NCBI GenBank assembly: GCA_964416645.1
Contig: CAYQEZ010000002.1
Location: 14,616 to 78,615 of the forward strand
Origin: GCA-002282575 sp964416645
GTDB taxonomy: Bacteria; Pseudomonadota; Gammaproteobacteria; Thiomicrospirales; Thiomicrospiraceae
Reading direction: 5' to 3'
DNA: 64,000 nucleotides
Positions 17,339 to 25,639 of the stretch are shown here, in pieces. Under the pieces are notes generated by a model. The model saw nothing but the letters and a program-made list of their open reading frames with translations. It was not told the origin of the DNA and ran no database searches. The position numbers and the translations under genes are program-made. The stretch's first letter is position 1. Each line of letters starts with the position of its first letter.

Positions 17339-18081
17339 GTTTATTAGAACTCTTCTGGCCTGCTTTGCTATTAATGTTGGCTTTATCGCTGCTGCTCGTT
17401 CCCTTTGGCACGGAAGTAGTGAAGCGAGGTGTGATTTTCCTCGATTTAGCAGTGGGGCAGTGGGCAGCCTTGGGCGCGGCAGTGGCAGTGTTATGGTTGC
17501 ATGAAGCTGAGTGGGGGCTATGGTTGGGTGCCTTGCTGGGCGCTTTATTGGCAGCTTCGCTGGTCAGGTTTTTGTCGTTGAAAGCCAACTCGGTGGCATT
17601 GGAAGCACCGATTGGACTTTTGTATGCTTTGGCTTTGTCGGTGTTTATGTTGGTGCAAGCTAATGCCGGCAGTCAGCGCGAGGTGATTGCGGCTCTCGTC
17701 GCTTATGATGTGCTGTTTATTAGTGCCGAACAAGCGTTATTGAGTTTATTTGTTGCTGTGTTGGTTGTGGTGTTGTGGTTGCGTTGGGCATGGTTGCGTG
17801 AGCAGGGCTTTTACTGGATGTTTGCCTTAGTTTGTGCTTTTGCCGTGAAAATGGCAGGGCTGTTGGTGGTGTTTGCTTTGCTGTTGGCACCGGCATTAAT
17901 GGGTTTGCCGTTTAGGTACCAGGCATTATGGTCTAAGTGGTTATTGGCAATTGTGCTGTCTTGGTTAGGCTTGTTCGTTGCCTTCAGTTTCGACTGGCCT
18001 GCGGGTTATACGCTCGTAGCTTTATTGTCGCTGTCGGCTTTGTTGGTTTATGGCTGGCAGAGCCGTCGTTCGGTAGGTTAG
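17335..18081 (+). CDS. Metal ABC transporter permease, ZnuB/ABC-3 family
   Basis: A 248-aa inner-membrane protein with about seven or eight hydrophobic helices. The segment VKRGVIFLDLAVGQWAALGAAV corresponds to the conserved ABC-3 region (usually GVIFLGLALGQ), and FAVKMAGLLVVFALLLAPAL matches the coupling-helix part. Translation is coupled to the ZnuA-like gene. No ATPase (ZnuC) gene follows: the next sequence is the comM-duplication region. The ATPase must be elsewhere or has been lost. Confidence 0.87.
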   Translation: MSLLELFWPALLLMLALSLLLVPFGTEVVKRGVIFLDLAVGQWAALGAAVAVLWLHEAEWGLWLGALLGALLAASLVRFLSLKANSVALEAPIGLLYALALSVFMLVQANAGSQREVIAALVAYDVLFISAEQALLSLFVAVLVVVLWLRWAWLREQGFYWMFALVCAFAVKMAGLLVVFALLLAPALMGLPFRYQALWSKWLLAIVLSWLGLFVAFSFDWPAGYTLVALLSLSALLVYGWQSRRSVG

Positions 18082-18156
18082 CGATCACCTTTAATTTTAG
18101 GCGCGAATCCGTTACCATGAGGGTATTGCTTAATGGTTCAGAAGGAAGCGACAACG

Positions 18157-18333
18157 ATGGCTCATACCTTGGCACAAGTGTGCATGCGTGCAGAATTAGG
18201 ATTGGCATCGATAGATTCTGCAATGAATCCAAAAAATTCTGTTGCAATTTCTTTTTATAGGAAATATCTTAAAACGCAATCTATTGGGGGCTTTGGGGAA
18301 GGGGTTGACCATTTTTATCCTGTAACAGATTGA
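18157..18333 (+). pseudogene. Duplicated 5' end of comM fused to unrelated sequence
   Basis: The first 54 nt match the start of intact comM (20740-20793) at 48 of 54 positions, with the first 26 nt identical. They encode MAHTLAQVCMRAELGLAS against MAHTLAQVWTRAELGLAS. After residue 18 the frame changes to unrelated sequence (IDSAMNPKNSVAISFYRK) and its last part is encoded by a repeat copy. An AGAAGGAAG stretch upstream could still act as ribosome-binding site. I read this as the left-hand relic of comM created when the 18.2-20.7 kb segment arrived, not as a functional gene. Confidence 0.75.
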
Positions 18334-18406
18334 TAATACCGCTTTTACCAAAAAATAAATTAGCAAGTCTGAAAAAAGCCGAAAGCCTTTTTTCAGGTCT
18401 TTCTTA
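18264..18406 (+). repeat. Dispersed structured repeat, diverged copy (copy 3)
   Basis: It aligns, with many substitutions, to the copy at 18432-18601. Shared blocks in order are GGAAGGGGTTG, a TTTTTA stretch, GTAACA then GATAA, AAAAATAAA, AAGTCT, and a terminal hairpin CTGAAAAAAG...CCTTTTTTCAG around a CGAAAG loop. The hairpin arms differ from those of copy 2 on both sides while pairing is kept. It lies directly upstream of copy 2 in the same orientation, so the two form a tandem pair. Confidence 0.65.
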
Positions 18407-18431
18407 GAAAAAAAGAAGTTATGTAATGAGC

Positions 18432-18601
18432 ACCTCTAATAACCCAATGGGTAGGAAGTTTCTGCTTACGCAGCACTAAAGTGTGAAGGAAGGGGTTGCT
18501 AAAAATAGCATGTAACACAGTGATAAAACCCCTTCTTTCAGCTAAAAAATAAACTTGGGAAGTCTAAAAACAAGCGAAGCGAGGTTTTTAGAGGTTTCCT
18601 A
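18432..18601 (+). repeat. Dispersed structured repeat, copy 2 (MITE-like)
   Basis: A 170-bp element almost identical to the reverse complement of 9625-9770 apart from a ~24-nt insertion holding CTGCTTACGCAG. The ends are inverted: ACCTCTAATAAC at the left and, on the opposite strand at the right, ACCTCTAAAAAC (11 of 12 matching). Its 3' hairpin has arms TCTAAAAAC / GTTTTTAGA. No coding capacity and no clear target-site duplication. It ends about 28 nt before the sensor-kinase start, so it forms that gene's upstream region. Confidence 0.88.
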
Positions 18602-18629
18602 ATCTCGCTAATACTGATAGGAGCTCATT

Positions 18630-20678
18630 GTGAATATATTTAATCAGCGAAGTATTAAATTTCGTATCATGTTGGGTTTCGTTACTCTTGGATTTTTATT
18701 GTTAGTCATTGTTCTGGCTAGTTGGTTTACACTGAATCATGTGCAGTCATTAGCAAAGCAAATCATTGAAAAGTATGAGCCGCAAGTTGATCGTATGACT
18801 AAGGTTGAGTTGTTGATGATTAGGATTTCATTAGAGTCACGTCATGCTATTTTGTCTGCTAATGAACCAACACAATTAAAGGCAACCCTGGATAGAATTC
18901 ACGACAATCGTCGTGAGTTAGTTGAACTCATTCATGAAACAGAAAAGAATTTATCTACCTTGAAAGGTCGTGAAATTTTAGAACGAATAAAAGAAGGCGA
19001 CGCCCTATTTTGGCAAATCGCCTTAAAAATTGTTGACAATGCCCAAAACGGCAATGTGCAGAAAGCCTACGAATTGCTTACCTCGGAAGTTGTTCCAGCG
19101 CGTAACAAGCAACTCGCTAATATTGAAGAGCAGAAAATGTGGCAACGCGAGTTAATGAGTCAAGCACTGAATGAAGCCAGTGAAGTTGTTGCTTTAGTCA
19201 AATCATTATTACTATTTATGTTATTAGGCGTGTCTACCCTAGTAAGTTTTTTCTTGTTGCGCTTAGTCAATTCCATTACGCAGCCATTGGATCATTTATT
19301 GGCAACCATTGTAAGTATTGAACGTAGCAAAGACTACGGACAGCGTGTTCAAGTTGTTAGTTTTGATGAAGTAGCACATACAGCCCTTGCTTTTAATCGC
19401 ATGATGGACATAGTAGAAAATCATAGCAATCAATTGGCTATGCATCAGGAAATTTTAGAACAAACGGTGCAACAAAGAACATCCGAACTGAGTGCAGCCT
19501 TAGAAGCTGCTAAAGCTGCCAGTAAAGCGAAAAGTAATTTTCTTGCAAATATGAGTCATGAAATTCGTACCCCTATGAATGGAATCATTGGAATGACAGA
19601 ACTGGCTTTAGCTAGCAACAATGAAATGGAAAGATTGGAATACATGAAAATTGTTAAAAGTTCAGCTGCAACTCTGCTCGCAATTATTAATGATATTCTC
19701 GATTTTTCTAAAATTGAAGCCAATAAGATGATGCTAGAGCAAATCAGCTTTCAATTGCGTGAAACAGTTAATGAATCGATAAAAATTTTGCTTCTTAGAG
19801 CAAAAGAAAAAGACATTGATATTATTTGTCAGTTTGATGACAAGCTGCCTAACAATCTTATCGGAGATCCAACCAGATTGGGGCAAATCCTTATTAATTT
19901 AATTGGCAACGCAATTAAATTTACAGAACAAGGAAAGGTAGTAATTACTTTTGCTCTTGAAGGCATGTTTGAAGACCAACAAAAAGTGGTTTTGTTTGTG
20001 AGCGTTGAAGATACTGGTATTGGAATTCCTTCGGACAAGCTTGATACTATTTTTGAATCCTTTGCACAGGCTGATGTCTCAACCACACGGCGTTACGGCG
20101 GTACTGGGCTTGGTCTTGCCATAACCAATAGCTTGGTGCAATTAATGGGCGGAAGCATGAGCGTTGAAAGTGAATTAGGAAAAGGCAGCACATTTCATTT
20201 CACGGTCATTATGTCAGTTGACCATAATCCCAAGCATGTTAGCCAAACTCATATGATCAAGAACAAATCTATAGAAAGCAATCATAATCCTAGTTTAAAC
20301 ATTCTGCTGGTTGAAGATAATGCCATTAACCAGATGTTAGCGATTCGTTTACTCGAAAAGTGGGGGCATAGAGTAACGCTTGCCGAAAATGGTCAGCAAG
20401 CGGTTGATCGGTTGTGTGTTGCAAACGAGCAATTTGATTTAGTTCTAATGGACATGCAAATGCCCATTATGGGCGGTATTGAAGCAACTCAACTCATTCG
20501 AGTTGATGAAAGCAGTAAAGGAAAACCTCATCAACTTATTATCGCTATGACTGCAAACGCCATGGAAACAGACAAAGAGGCTTGCTTGGCTTCTGGCATG
20601 GATGATTTTATTACAAAACCCATTAATCAGTTGTTGTTAAAAGAAAAAATAAGCAATTTTTTGCACCAACCTAGTTAA
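18630..20678 (+). CDS. Hybrid sensor histidine kinase with receiver domain
   Basis: GTG start with AGGAG 6 nt upstream; 682 aa. Order: TM1 (~13-33); a periplasmic helical-bundle sensor (~34-190); TM2 (~193-213); HAMP (~214-266); a coiled linker; HisKA with phospho-acceptor H310 in NMSHEIRTPMNG; HATPase (NLIGNAIKFT, DTGIGIP, GTGLGLAI); and a receiver (~555-680) with LLVEDN and phospho-acceptor D608 in VLMDMQMP. No HPt domain or partner regulator is adjacent. Codon use is visibly more AT-rich than in comM and znuB. Together with the flanking comM fragment and repeats, this suggests the gene was acquired. Confidence 0.93.
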   Translation: MNIFNQRSIKFRIMLGFVTLGFLLLVIVLASWFTLNHVQSLAKQIIEKYEPQVDRMTKVELLMIRISLESRHAILSANEPTQLKATLDRIHDNRRELVELIHETEKNLSTLKGREILERIKEGDALFWQIALKIVDNAQNGNVQKAYELLTSEVVPARNKQLANIEEQKMWQRELMSQALNEASEVVALVKSLLLFMLLGVSTLVSFFLLRLVNSITQPLDHLLATIVSIERSKDYGQRVQVVSFDEVAHTALAFNRMMDIVENHSNQLAMHQEILEQTVQQRTSELSAALEAAKAASKAKSNFLANMSHEIRTPMNGIIGMTELALASNNEMERLEYMKIVKSSAATLLAIINDILDFSKIEANKMMLEQISFQLRETVNESIKILLLRAKEKDIDIICQFDDKLPNNLIGDPTRLGQILINLIGNAIKFTEQGKVVITFALEGMFEDQQKVVLFVSVEDTGIGIPSDKLDTIFESFAQADVSTTRRYGGTGLGLAITNSLVQLMGGSMSVESELGKGSTFHFTVIMSVDHNPKHVSQTHMIKNKSIESNHNPSLNILLVEDNAINQMLAIRLLEKWGHRVTLAENGQQAVDRLCVANEQFDLVLMDMQMPIMGGIEATQLIRVDESSKGKPHQLIIAMTANAMETDKEACLASGMDDFITKPINQLLLKEKISNFLHQPS

Positions 20679-20739
20679 GTATTGTGTAAGATATGAGCAA
20701 TATGTCGTATCTTAACGATACTTAAGGAATCTATACAAC

Positions 20740-22260
20740 ATGGCTCATACCTTGGCACAAGTGTGGACGCGCGCGGAATTGGGTTTGGCATCGCCTGCGG
20801 TGATGGTGGAAGTGCATTTATCGAATGGTTTGCCCAGTTTAACGCTGGTAGGTTTGCCCGAATCGGCGGTGCGTGAAAGTAAGGATAGGGTGCGTAGTGC
20901 TTTGCTATCATCGGATGCGGATTACCCGACCCGACGCATCACCATTAACCTAGCACCAGCCGACTTGCCCAAACATGGTGGTCGTTATGACTTACCCATT
21001 GCCATTGGCTTGTTGGCGGCATCGGGGCAGGTGCCGAGTGATCGGCTTGCGCAAACCGAATGGGTCGGTGAGTTGGGGCTGGATGGTGAGTTGCGTCCTG
21101 TCGCGGGTATTTTATCCGTAGCGATGGCAGTGAGTGAGTCGGGACGTACCTTGATTGTACCCAGCGAACAATTGGCGGTGTGTGCGGTCGTGCCTAACTT
21201 ACGTGTGTTAGGGGCATCGCATTTGCGTGAGGTGATGGCTTTTTTAGCGGGAACAGGAACGTTACACACAGCCGATGGTCGCAGTTTGGCACAGGAAAAT
21301 TTGCCACAGCCTGATTTAATTGAAGTGCGTGGTCAGGCAATGGGCAAGCGGGCGTTAGAAATTGCCGCTGCGGGTGGTCATAGTCTGCTATTGGTTGGTC
21401 CGCCAGGTAGTGGCAAAAGTATGCTGGCAACACGTATGGCGGGCATTTTACCGCCCTTGTCGGAAGTGCAACGTTTGCAGTCGGCGGCGATTCATTCGTT
21501 GGCCAGCTTACCCGTAGAGGCGATATTGGCGGGTCAGTTGCCTTTTCAAGCGCCTCATCATTCGGCATCGGCGGTTGCCTTAGTGGGAGGGGGTAGTAAA
21601 CCCCGTCCTGGTGCGATTTCTATCGCCACGCATGGTATTTTATTTTTAGATGAACTGACCGAATTCGACCGACGCACGCTGGAAATGCTGCGCGAGCCGT
21701 TAGAATCGGGGGAAGTGCGCATTGCACGGGCGGCTTATCAAGCGACTTACCCTGCCAATTTTATGCTCATTGCTGCGATGAATCCCTCGCCGAGCGGTTA
21801 TTTTGCCGATGATCCTAAATGTCGCTCCACTCCCGAACAAACGGCGCGTTATTTGGGTAAAATTTCAGGGCCTTTGTTAGACCGCATCGACTGTCAAGTG
21901 GAATTGCCTGCCGTTGAAGTGTCGGCTCTACAACAACTGCCCGATGGTGAGCCTAGTGCGGTGGTGGCACAACGTGTTGCTCAAGCCAGAGCCTTAGCGC
22001 AACAGCGTGGTAAACTGAATGCCGATTTAACGCCGCACGACTTGGATCAATTTGCCAGACTAGATGCAGCAGGCAAGAAACTGCTGGCGCAAGCGATGGA
22101 GCGATTTGGGCTTTCGGCACGTTCTTATCATCGTATTTTGCGTGTTGCACGCAGTATTGCCGATTTAGCACAGAGTGAGTCGGTACAAAGCGCTCATTTA
22201 GCCGAAGCCTTAAGTTTACGCGCCTTAGAGCGTCGGTTGCATAAACTCGGTAATCAATGA
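20740..22260 (+). CDS. comM: ComM/YifB family AAA+ ATPase (Mg-chelatase-like)
   Basis: A 506-aa AAA+ helicase-like protein; in naturally transformable bacteria ComM promotes branch migration during integration of incoming DNA. An N-terminal Lon-like domain (NGLPSLTLVGLPESAVRESKDR) is followed by Walker A GPPGSGKS, Walker B ILFLDELTEFDR, and the C-terminal LSARSYHRILRVARSIADL signature. The gene appears intact. Its first 54 nt are duplicated at 18157, upstream of the sensor kinase, and comM is a known insertion hotspot in other gammaproteobacteria. GTATC TTAAC GATAC just upstream is a small hairpin. Confidence 0.94.
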   Translation: MAHTLAQVWTRAELGLASPAVMVEVHLSNGLPSLTLVGLPESAVRESKDRVRSALLSSDADYPTRRITINLAPADLPKHGGRYDLPIAIGLLAASGQVPSDRLAQTEWVGELGLDGELRPVAGILSVAMAVSESGRTLIVPSEQLAVCAVVPNLRVLGASHLREVMAFLAGTGTLHTADGRSLAQENLPQPDLIEVRGQAMGKRALEIAAAGGHSLLLVGPPGSGKSMLATRMAGILPPLSEVQRLQSAAIHSLASLPVEAILAGQLPFQAPHHSASAVALVGGGSKPRPGAISIATHGILFLDELTEFDRRTLEMLREPLESGEVRIARAAYQATYPANFMLIAAMNPSPSGYFADDPKCRSTPEQTARYLGKISGPLLDRIDCQVELPAVEVSALQQLPDGEPSAVVAQRVAQARALAQQRGKLNADLTPHDLDQFARLDAAGKKLLAQAMERFGLSARSYHRILRVARSIADLAQSESVQSAHLAEALSLRALERRLHKLGNQ

Positions 22261-22271
22261 AAGGAACATGC

Positions 22272-22652
22272 ATGAATGATTGCGCGTTGAGTATGGCTGC
22301 TTTTTTGTTGGCGTTAGCGGTGGGGCTGGGTGCGTTTGGCGCTCATGCTTTGGCGAGTTTAGTGGATGCTAAGGCTTTAGCTAACTGGCAGACGGCGGTG
22401 CAGTATCACTTTATCCATGCGCTGGCGCTGTTGGTGCTAGCGGTATGGATGCGGCTCGGTGCGCCCAGCTATGTTGTTAAAGTCAGTTGGGGATTGGTGC
22501 TGGGTACGTTGCTCTTTTCAGGTAGTTTATACGCCTATGTCTTAACGGCTTGGAAGCCGCTGGTGTTTTTCACACCCATTGGCGGCAGTGTTTGGTTGTT
22601 CACTTGGTTAGTGTTGGCTTGGTTGAGTGCGAAAAGCCGTCCAAACCACTAA
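22272..22652 (+). CDS. DUF423 family membrane protein (YgdD-like)
   Basis: ATG 22272 (MNDCALSMAAFLLALAVG) is preceded by AAAGGAA overlapping the comM stop, so it is preferred to ATG 22257; 126 aa. About four hydrophobic helices and the motifs GLGAFGAHAL, WQTAVQYHFIHALALL and GTLLFSGSLYAYVL are characteristic of DUF423. The function is unknown. It is translationally close to comM (11-nt gap) and converges on RNase T, overlapping its 3' end by 4 nt. Confidence 0.9.
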   Translation: MNDCALSMAAFLLALAVGLGAFGAHALASLVDAKALANWQTAVQYHFIHALALLVLAVWMRLGAPSYVVKVSWGLVLGTLLFSGSLYAYVLTAWKPLVFFTPIGGSVWLFTWLVLAWLSAKSRPNH

Positions 22653-23293
22653 GATTTTTCGTTGCGATTAATGGCATCTATGACTGGCAAGGGGTAACGA
22701 TTAAAAATACTGCAAAAGAGTTCAGCTGTTTTCTGGGTATCGTACAAGGCACCGTGTGCTTGGTGATTGTCCCAACTCATACCCGAAAACATCGCCGCTT
22801 TCGCTAATACCGTTTGACCATAAACCAAGGCGCCAAGGGTAACGCTGTCGAGGGTGCTGAACTGATGAAACGGGCATTTGAGCTTGTTTCTTTCTGCCGC
22901 TGCTTTAACAAACGATAAGTCAAAAAAAGCATTGTGTCCGCATAAGATAGCGCGGGTGCAACCCGTTTCTTTCACCCGCTTTTGAATAGGGATGAAAATT
23001 TGTTCCATCGCTAGCTTTTCATCAATGGCTAAACGTAGCTGACTGTGTGGGTCGTAGCCTAAAAAGTCTTTAGCTGCTTGCTCAATATTTGCACCGGCAA
23101 AGGGTTTAACATGCGCATGAATGGTTTCACCCGGCACTAACAGGCCGTCGCTATCAATATCTAAAATCACTGCTGCAATTTCTAATAAGGCATCGGTTTG
23201 TGGATTAAAACCACCCGTTTCGACATCGATAACAACAGGTAAAAAACCGCGTACGCGGCGGGCAAGAGGGTGTTTTGGGTGTTTGGAACTCAT
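22649..23293 (-). CDS. rnt: Ribonuclease T
   Basis: A DEDDh 3'-5' exoribonuclease that trims tRNA and other stable RNA 3' ends. 214 aa, the usual length. Exo motifs: VIDVETGGF (Exo I), GHNAFFDLSFV (Exo II) and HGALYDTQKTAELF (Exo III with the DEDDh His). AMFSGMSWDNHQAHGALYDT matches RNase T rather than the DNA polymerase epsilon subunit. Its ATG overlaps the argA stop by 4 nt (ATGA), so the two are coupled. Confidence 0.94.
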   Translation of the reverse strand: MSSKHPKHPLARRVRGFLPVVIDVETGGFNPQTDALLEIAAVILDIDSDGLLVPGETIHAHVKPFAGANIEQAAKDFLGYDPHSQLRLAIDEKLAMEQIFIPIQKRVKETGCTRAILCGHNAFFDLSFVKAAAERNKLKCPFHQFSTLDSVTLGALVYGQTVLAKAAMFSGMSWDNHQAHGALYDTQKTAELFCSIFNRYPLPVIDAINRNEKS

Positions 23294-24600
23294 GCTAGGG
23301 CTTTAGTAAACACCGCTGAACGACGCTGAAAGTTGTATAACTGAGCGCGCGCTTGCGGTAGGGTGGAAATATCAGTTTGGACGAAACCATGACGGATAAA
23401 CCAATGCATGGTTTGTGTGGTGAGTAAAAAGAGTGATTGAATACCTTGTTGTTTGGCGCGACGTTCGATGTAACCCAGCAGTTTTGCACCACGCCCGCCG
23501 CGACGGTAGGTGTCGTCGATGGCAAAGGCGGCTAATTCGGCACTGTTGTTTTGTGGGTAAGGATATAAGGCTGCACAGCCAATAATGGCGCCGTCGCGTT
23601 CTAACACGCTGAAGTATTCAATTTCCATTTCCAACTGTTCGCGTGGACGCTTCACTAACGCACCCGAGTTTTCGAGCGGTTCAAGTAACGACAAAATACC
23701 GCCTATGTCATCAATGCTGGCTTGGCGCACCACATCATAATCATTTTGGTTAATCATGATGCCGACACCGTCACGGGTAAAGAGTTCAAGCAATAAAGCA
23801 CCATCGAGCGTGCGGTCGAGTAGGTGTACCCTGTCTACTTCACGAGCAGCTTTTAGGCTAGCATTGAGCAGCGAGCGGGTTGAGTCGGGTAATTCGGCTT
23901 GTGCTAGGAGTGTCGGCATGTCATTCGCAGAAAGTTCTGTTGGCAGTGCCGCACGTGCGGCAACAAGGTGTTCAGGGTCGGTCAGCCATAGCAGTTTATC
24001 GGCTTGCAGGGCAATCGCCGCTTCGACCGCTAACTCAATACTGGATAAGTTGAAAATGTCGCCAGTAATGGAGTAGGCTTGCGAGGTAAGTAATACAATA
24101 TGTCCCATATTCAGCACCGCTTCAATGGGATCGGTTTCAATACGGCGCACCGTGCCGGTATGATGAAAGTCGATACCATCAATAATGCCCAGCGGTTTCG
24201 CCATTACCCAGTTGCCAGAGGAAACAAACAGAGGGCGCACGGCATAACTTTGTTTGGCTTGTCCGCTAGAAAACCAAGACTCAATTTCGACCCGCATTTG
24301 CCCAACCGCTTGTGCCACAGCGGGCAGGTGTTCTTTACGCGTGATGCGAAGACCTTGATGGTATTGACACTCAAAACCTTGTGCGGCTAATTCTGCATCG
24401 ATAAAGGGACGAGCACCTGCCACTAAAACAATGCGTACATCGAGGCTTTGTAATAATGCCAAGTCTTGAATGAGCGGTAAAGCAGCATCACCATTTTGCA
24501 AAGCGGCACCGTCAAGGTAAATCACCACTGTACTGTCACGATGCGCATTAAAATAAGGCGACGATTGACGGAAGGCTTGAACAAAATCGGCTGATGGCAT
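23290..24600 (-). CDS. argA: N-acetylglutamate synthase (ArgA)
   Basis: First step of arginine synthesis, acetyl-CoA plus glutamate. A 436-aa protein with an N-terminal amino-acid-kinase fold (TVVIYLDGAALQ; ILVAGARPFID-type segment reading IVLVAGARPFIDAELAAQG) and a C-terminal GNAT domain (EYFSVLERDGAIIGCAALYP; DTYRRGGRGAKLLGYIERRA). Arginine feedback inhibition is usual for the family. Since argJ is also present at 47052, there are two routes to N-acetylglutamate. Upstream, AGAGGT supplies the ribosome-binding site. Confidence 0.94.
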   Translation of the reverse strand: MPSADFVQAFRQSSPYFNAHRDSTVVIYLDGAALQNGDAALPLIQDLALLQSLDVRIVLVAGARPFIDAELAAQGFECQYHQGLRITRKEHLPAVAQAVGQMRVEIESWFSSGQAKQSYAVRPLFVSSGNWVMAKPLGIIDGIDFHHTGTVRRIETDPIEAVLNMGHIVLLTSQAYSITGDIFNLSSIELAVEAAIALQADKLLWLTDPEHLVAARAALPTELSANDMPTLLAQAELPDSTRSLLNASLKAAREVDRVHLLDRTLDGALLLELFTRDGVGIMINQNDYDVVRQASIDDIGGILSLLEPLENSGALVKRPREQLEMEIEYFSVLERDGAIIGCAALYPYPQNNSAELAAFAIDDTYRRGGRGAKLLGYIERRAKQQGIQSLFLLTTQTMHWFIRHGFVQTDISTLPQARAQLYNFQRRSAVFTKALA

Positions 24601-24680
24601 CTGGATACCTCTAAAACCCCATACATTTGGGGGGTGACTGGGCAGTATTTTGCCTCATTATACGCAGTGAGTTAAAACGC

Positions 24681-24708
24681 AACAACCCCGCACGATTGCG
24701 GGGTTGTT
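24681..24708 (-). terminator. Terminator downstream of phosphoribulokinase gene
   Basis: A perfect 11-bp stem AACAACCCCGC / GCGGGGTTGTT with a 6-nt loop lies 25 nt past the prk stop. On the minus strand it is followed by a short T-containing run (GCGTTTTAAC). It isolates prk from argA. Confidence 0.8.
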
Positions 24709-24732
24709 GTTTGAATGGGGTCGGAAAAAGGC

Positions 24733-25599
24733 TTAAGCTGCGTTTTTCTGAGCAATCATGTTTTTGATTACAGGCGATAGCATCAAATCCATCACATCAA
24801 TCATCTTTTGACCAGGAATCACCAAGGTGTCTGCTTTTTGTAAGAAAGCACCTTCCACTTGTTTGGCGATGCCAGCTAAGTCAATACCGTCCATGCGAAC
24901 ATGGCAAACAATTAAGCTTTCTTCTGGCTTAGGTACAGCCATACCACTGAATGGGTTGGCCGTATCCACTAAAGGTACACGGTGGAAGTTGATGTGGGTG
25001 CGATCAAACTGTGGTGTGATGTATTCGGCATAGTCAGGCATACGATCTAAAATGGTATCAACCACTTGCTGAACTGTGTAAGGGCGTTCAGAAGTATCAC
25101 GATAGATTTTTTGAATCCATTCGATATTAACGCTAGGAACCACACCCACTAACAGATCAACGTGTTGTGCTACATTGGCCGTTTCAGTGACGACGCCACC
25201 ATGTAGCCCTTCGTAGAACATAATGTCTGTGCCTGCTGGAATATCTTTCCATGGAGTAAAGCAGCCAGTGCCAACACCGTGATGCGCCGCTTCTTCATCG
25301 TTGTGAACATAGTAACGACGTTTGCCTGTGCCTGTTTCGCCGTATGTCTTGAACAACTCAGCTAATAAGTCGAAGTGGTTAGCATGTTCAGAGAAGTGAG
25401 TTAACACTTTACCTGTTTTACGTGATTCAGCAACTTTTTCACGCATTTCAGCACGCTCGTATTTGTGGAAGCTATCGCCTTCAACCACAGCAACATTTAA
25501 ATTTTCACGAGCAAATACTTTTTCAAATGCACGTTTAACGAAAGTAGTACCTGCACCAGACGAACCAGTGACCGAAACGACAGGATGTTTAACAGACAT
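24733..25599 (-). CDS. prk: Phosphoribulokinase, proteobacterial (class I) type
   Basis: Phosphorylates ribulose-5-phosphate to ribulose-1,5-bisphosphate, the RuBisCO substrate. 288 aa. The P-loop is GSSGAGTT (residues 12-19); VVEGDSFHKYERAEM, HFSEHANHFDLLAELF, and MFYEGLHGGVVTE are typical of the class I (PrkB/CbbP) enzyme. AAGGAGACC precedes the ATG. It stands alone between gyrB and argA, not in a cbb cluster. PrkB-like genes also occur in some heterotrophs, so autotrophy is suggested rather than proved. Confidence 0.92.
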   Translation of the reverse strand: MSVKHPVVSVTGSSGAGTTFVKRAFEKVFARENLNVAVVEGDSFHKYERAEMREKVAESRKTGKVLTHFSEHANHFDLLAELFKTYGETGTGKRRYYVHNDEEAAHHGVGTGCFTPWKDIPAGTDIMFYEGLHGGVVTETANVAQHVDLLVGVVPSVNIEWIQKIYRDTSERPYTVQQVVDTILDRMPDYAEYITPQFDRTHINFHRVPLVDTANPFSGMAVPKPEESLIVCHVRMDGIDLAGIAKQVEGAFLQKADTLVIPGQKMIDVMDLMLSPVIKNMIAQKNAA

Positions 25600-25639
25600 G
25601 AAAGGTCTCCTTAATAATTAAAACTTATATTCTCTAAAA

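Noticed and set aside
18264..18333. C-terminal part of the comM-duplication ORF as a genuine protein domain
   Set aside because: GGFGEGVDHFYPVTD is encoded by repeat sequence that recurs non-coding elsewhere, so the frame is accidental.
20985..21568. Long opposite-strand frames within comM
   Set aside because: They arise from codon bias of comM; no recognisable domain.
24601..24635. ACCTCTAAAACCCC...GGGGGG upstream of argA as another repeat copy
   Set aside because: It resembles one end of the repeat, but the AGAGGT on the other strand is simply the argA ribosome-binding site and no further element sequence follows.
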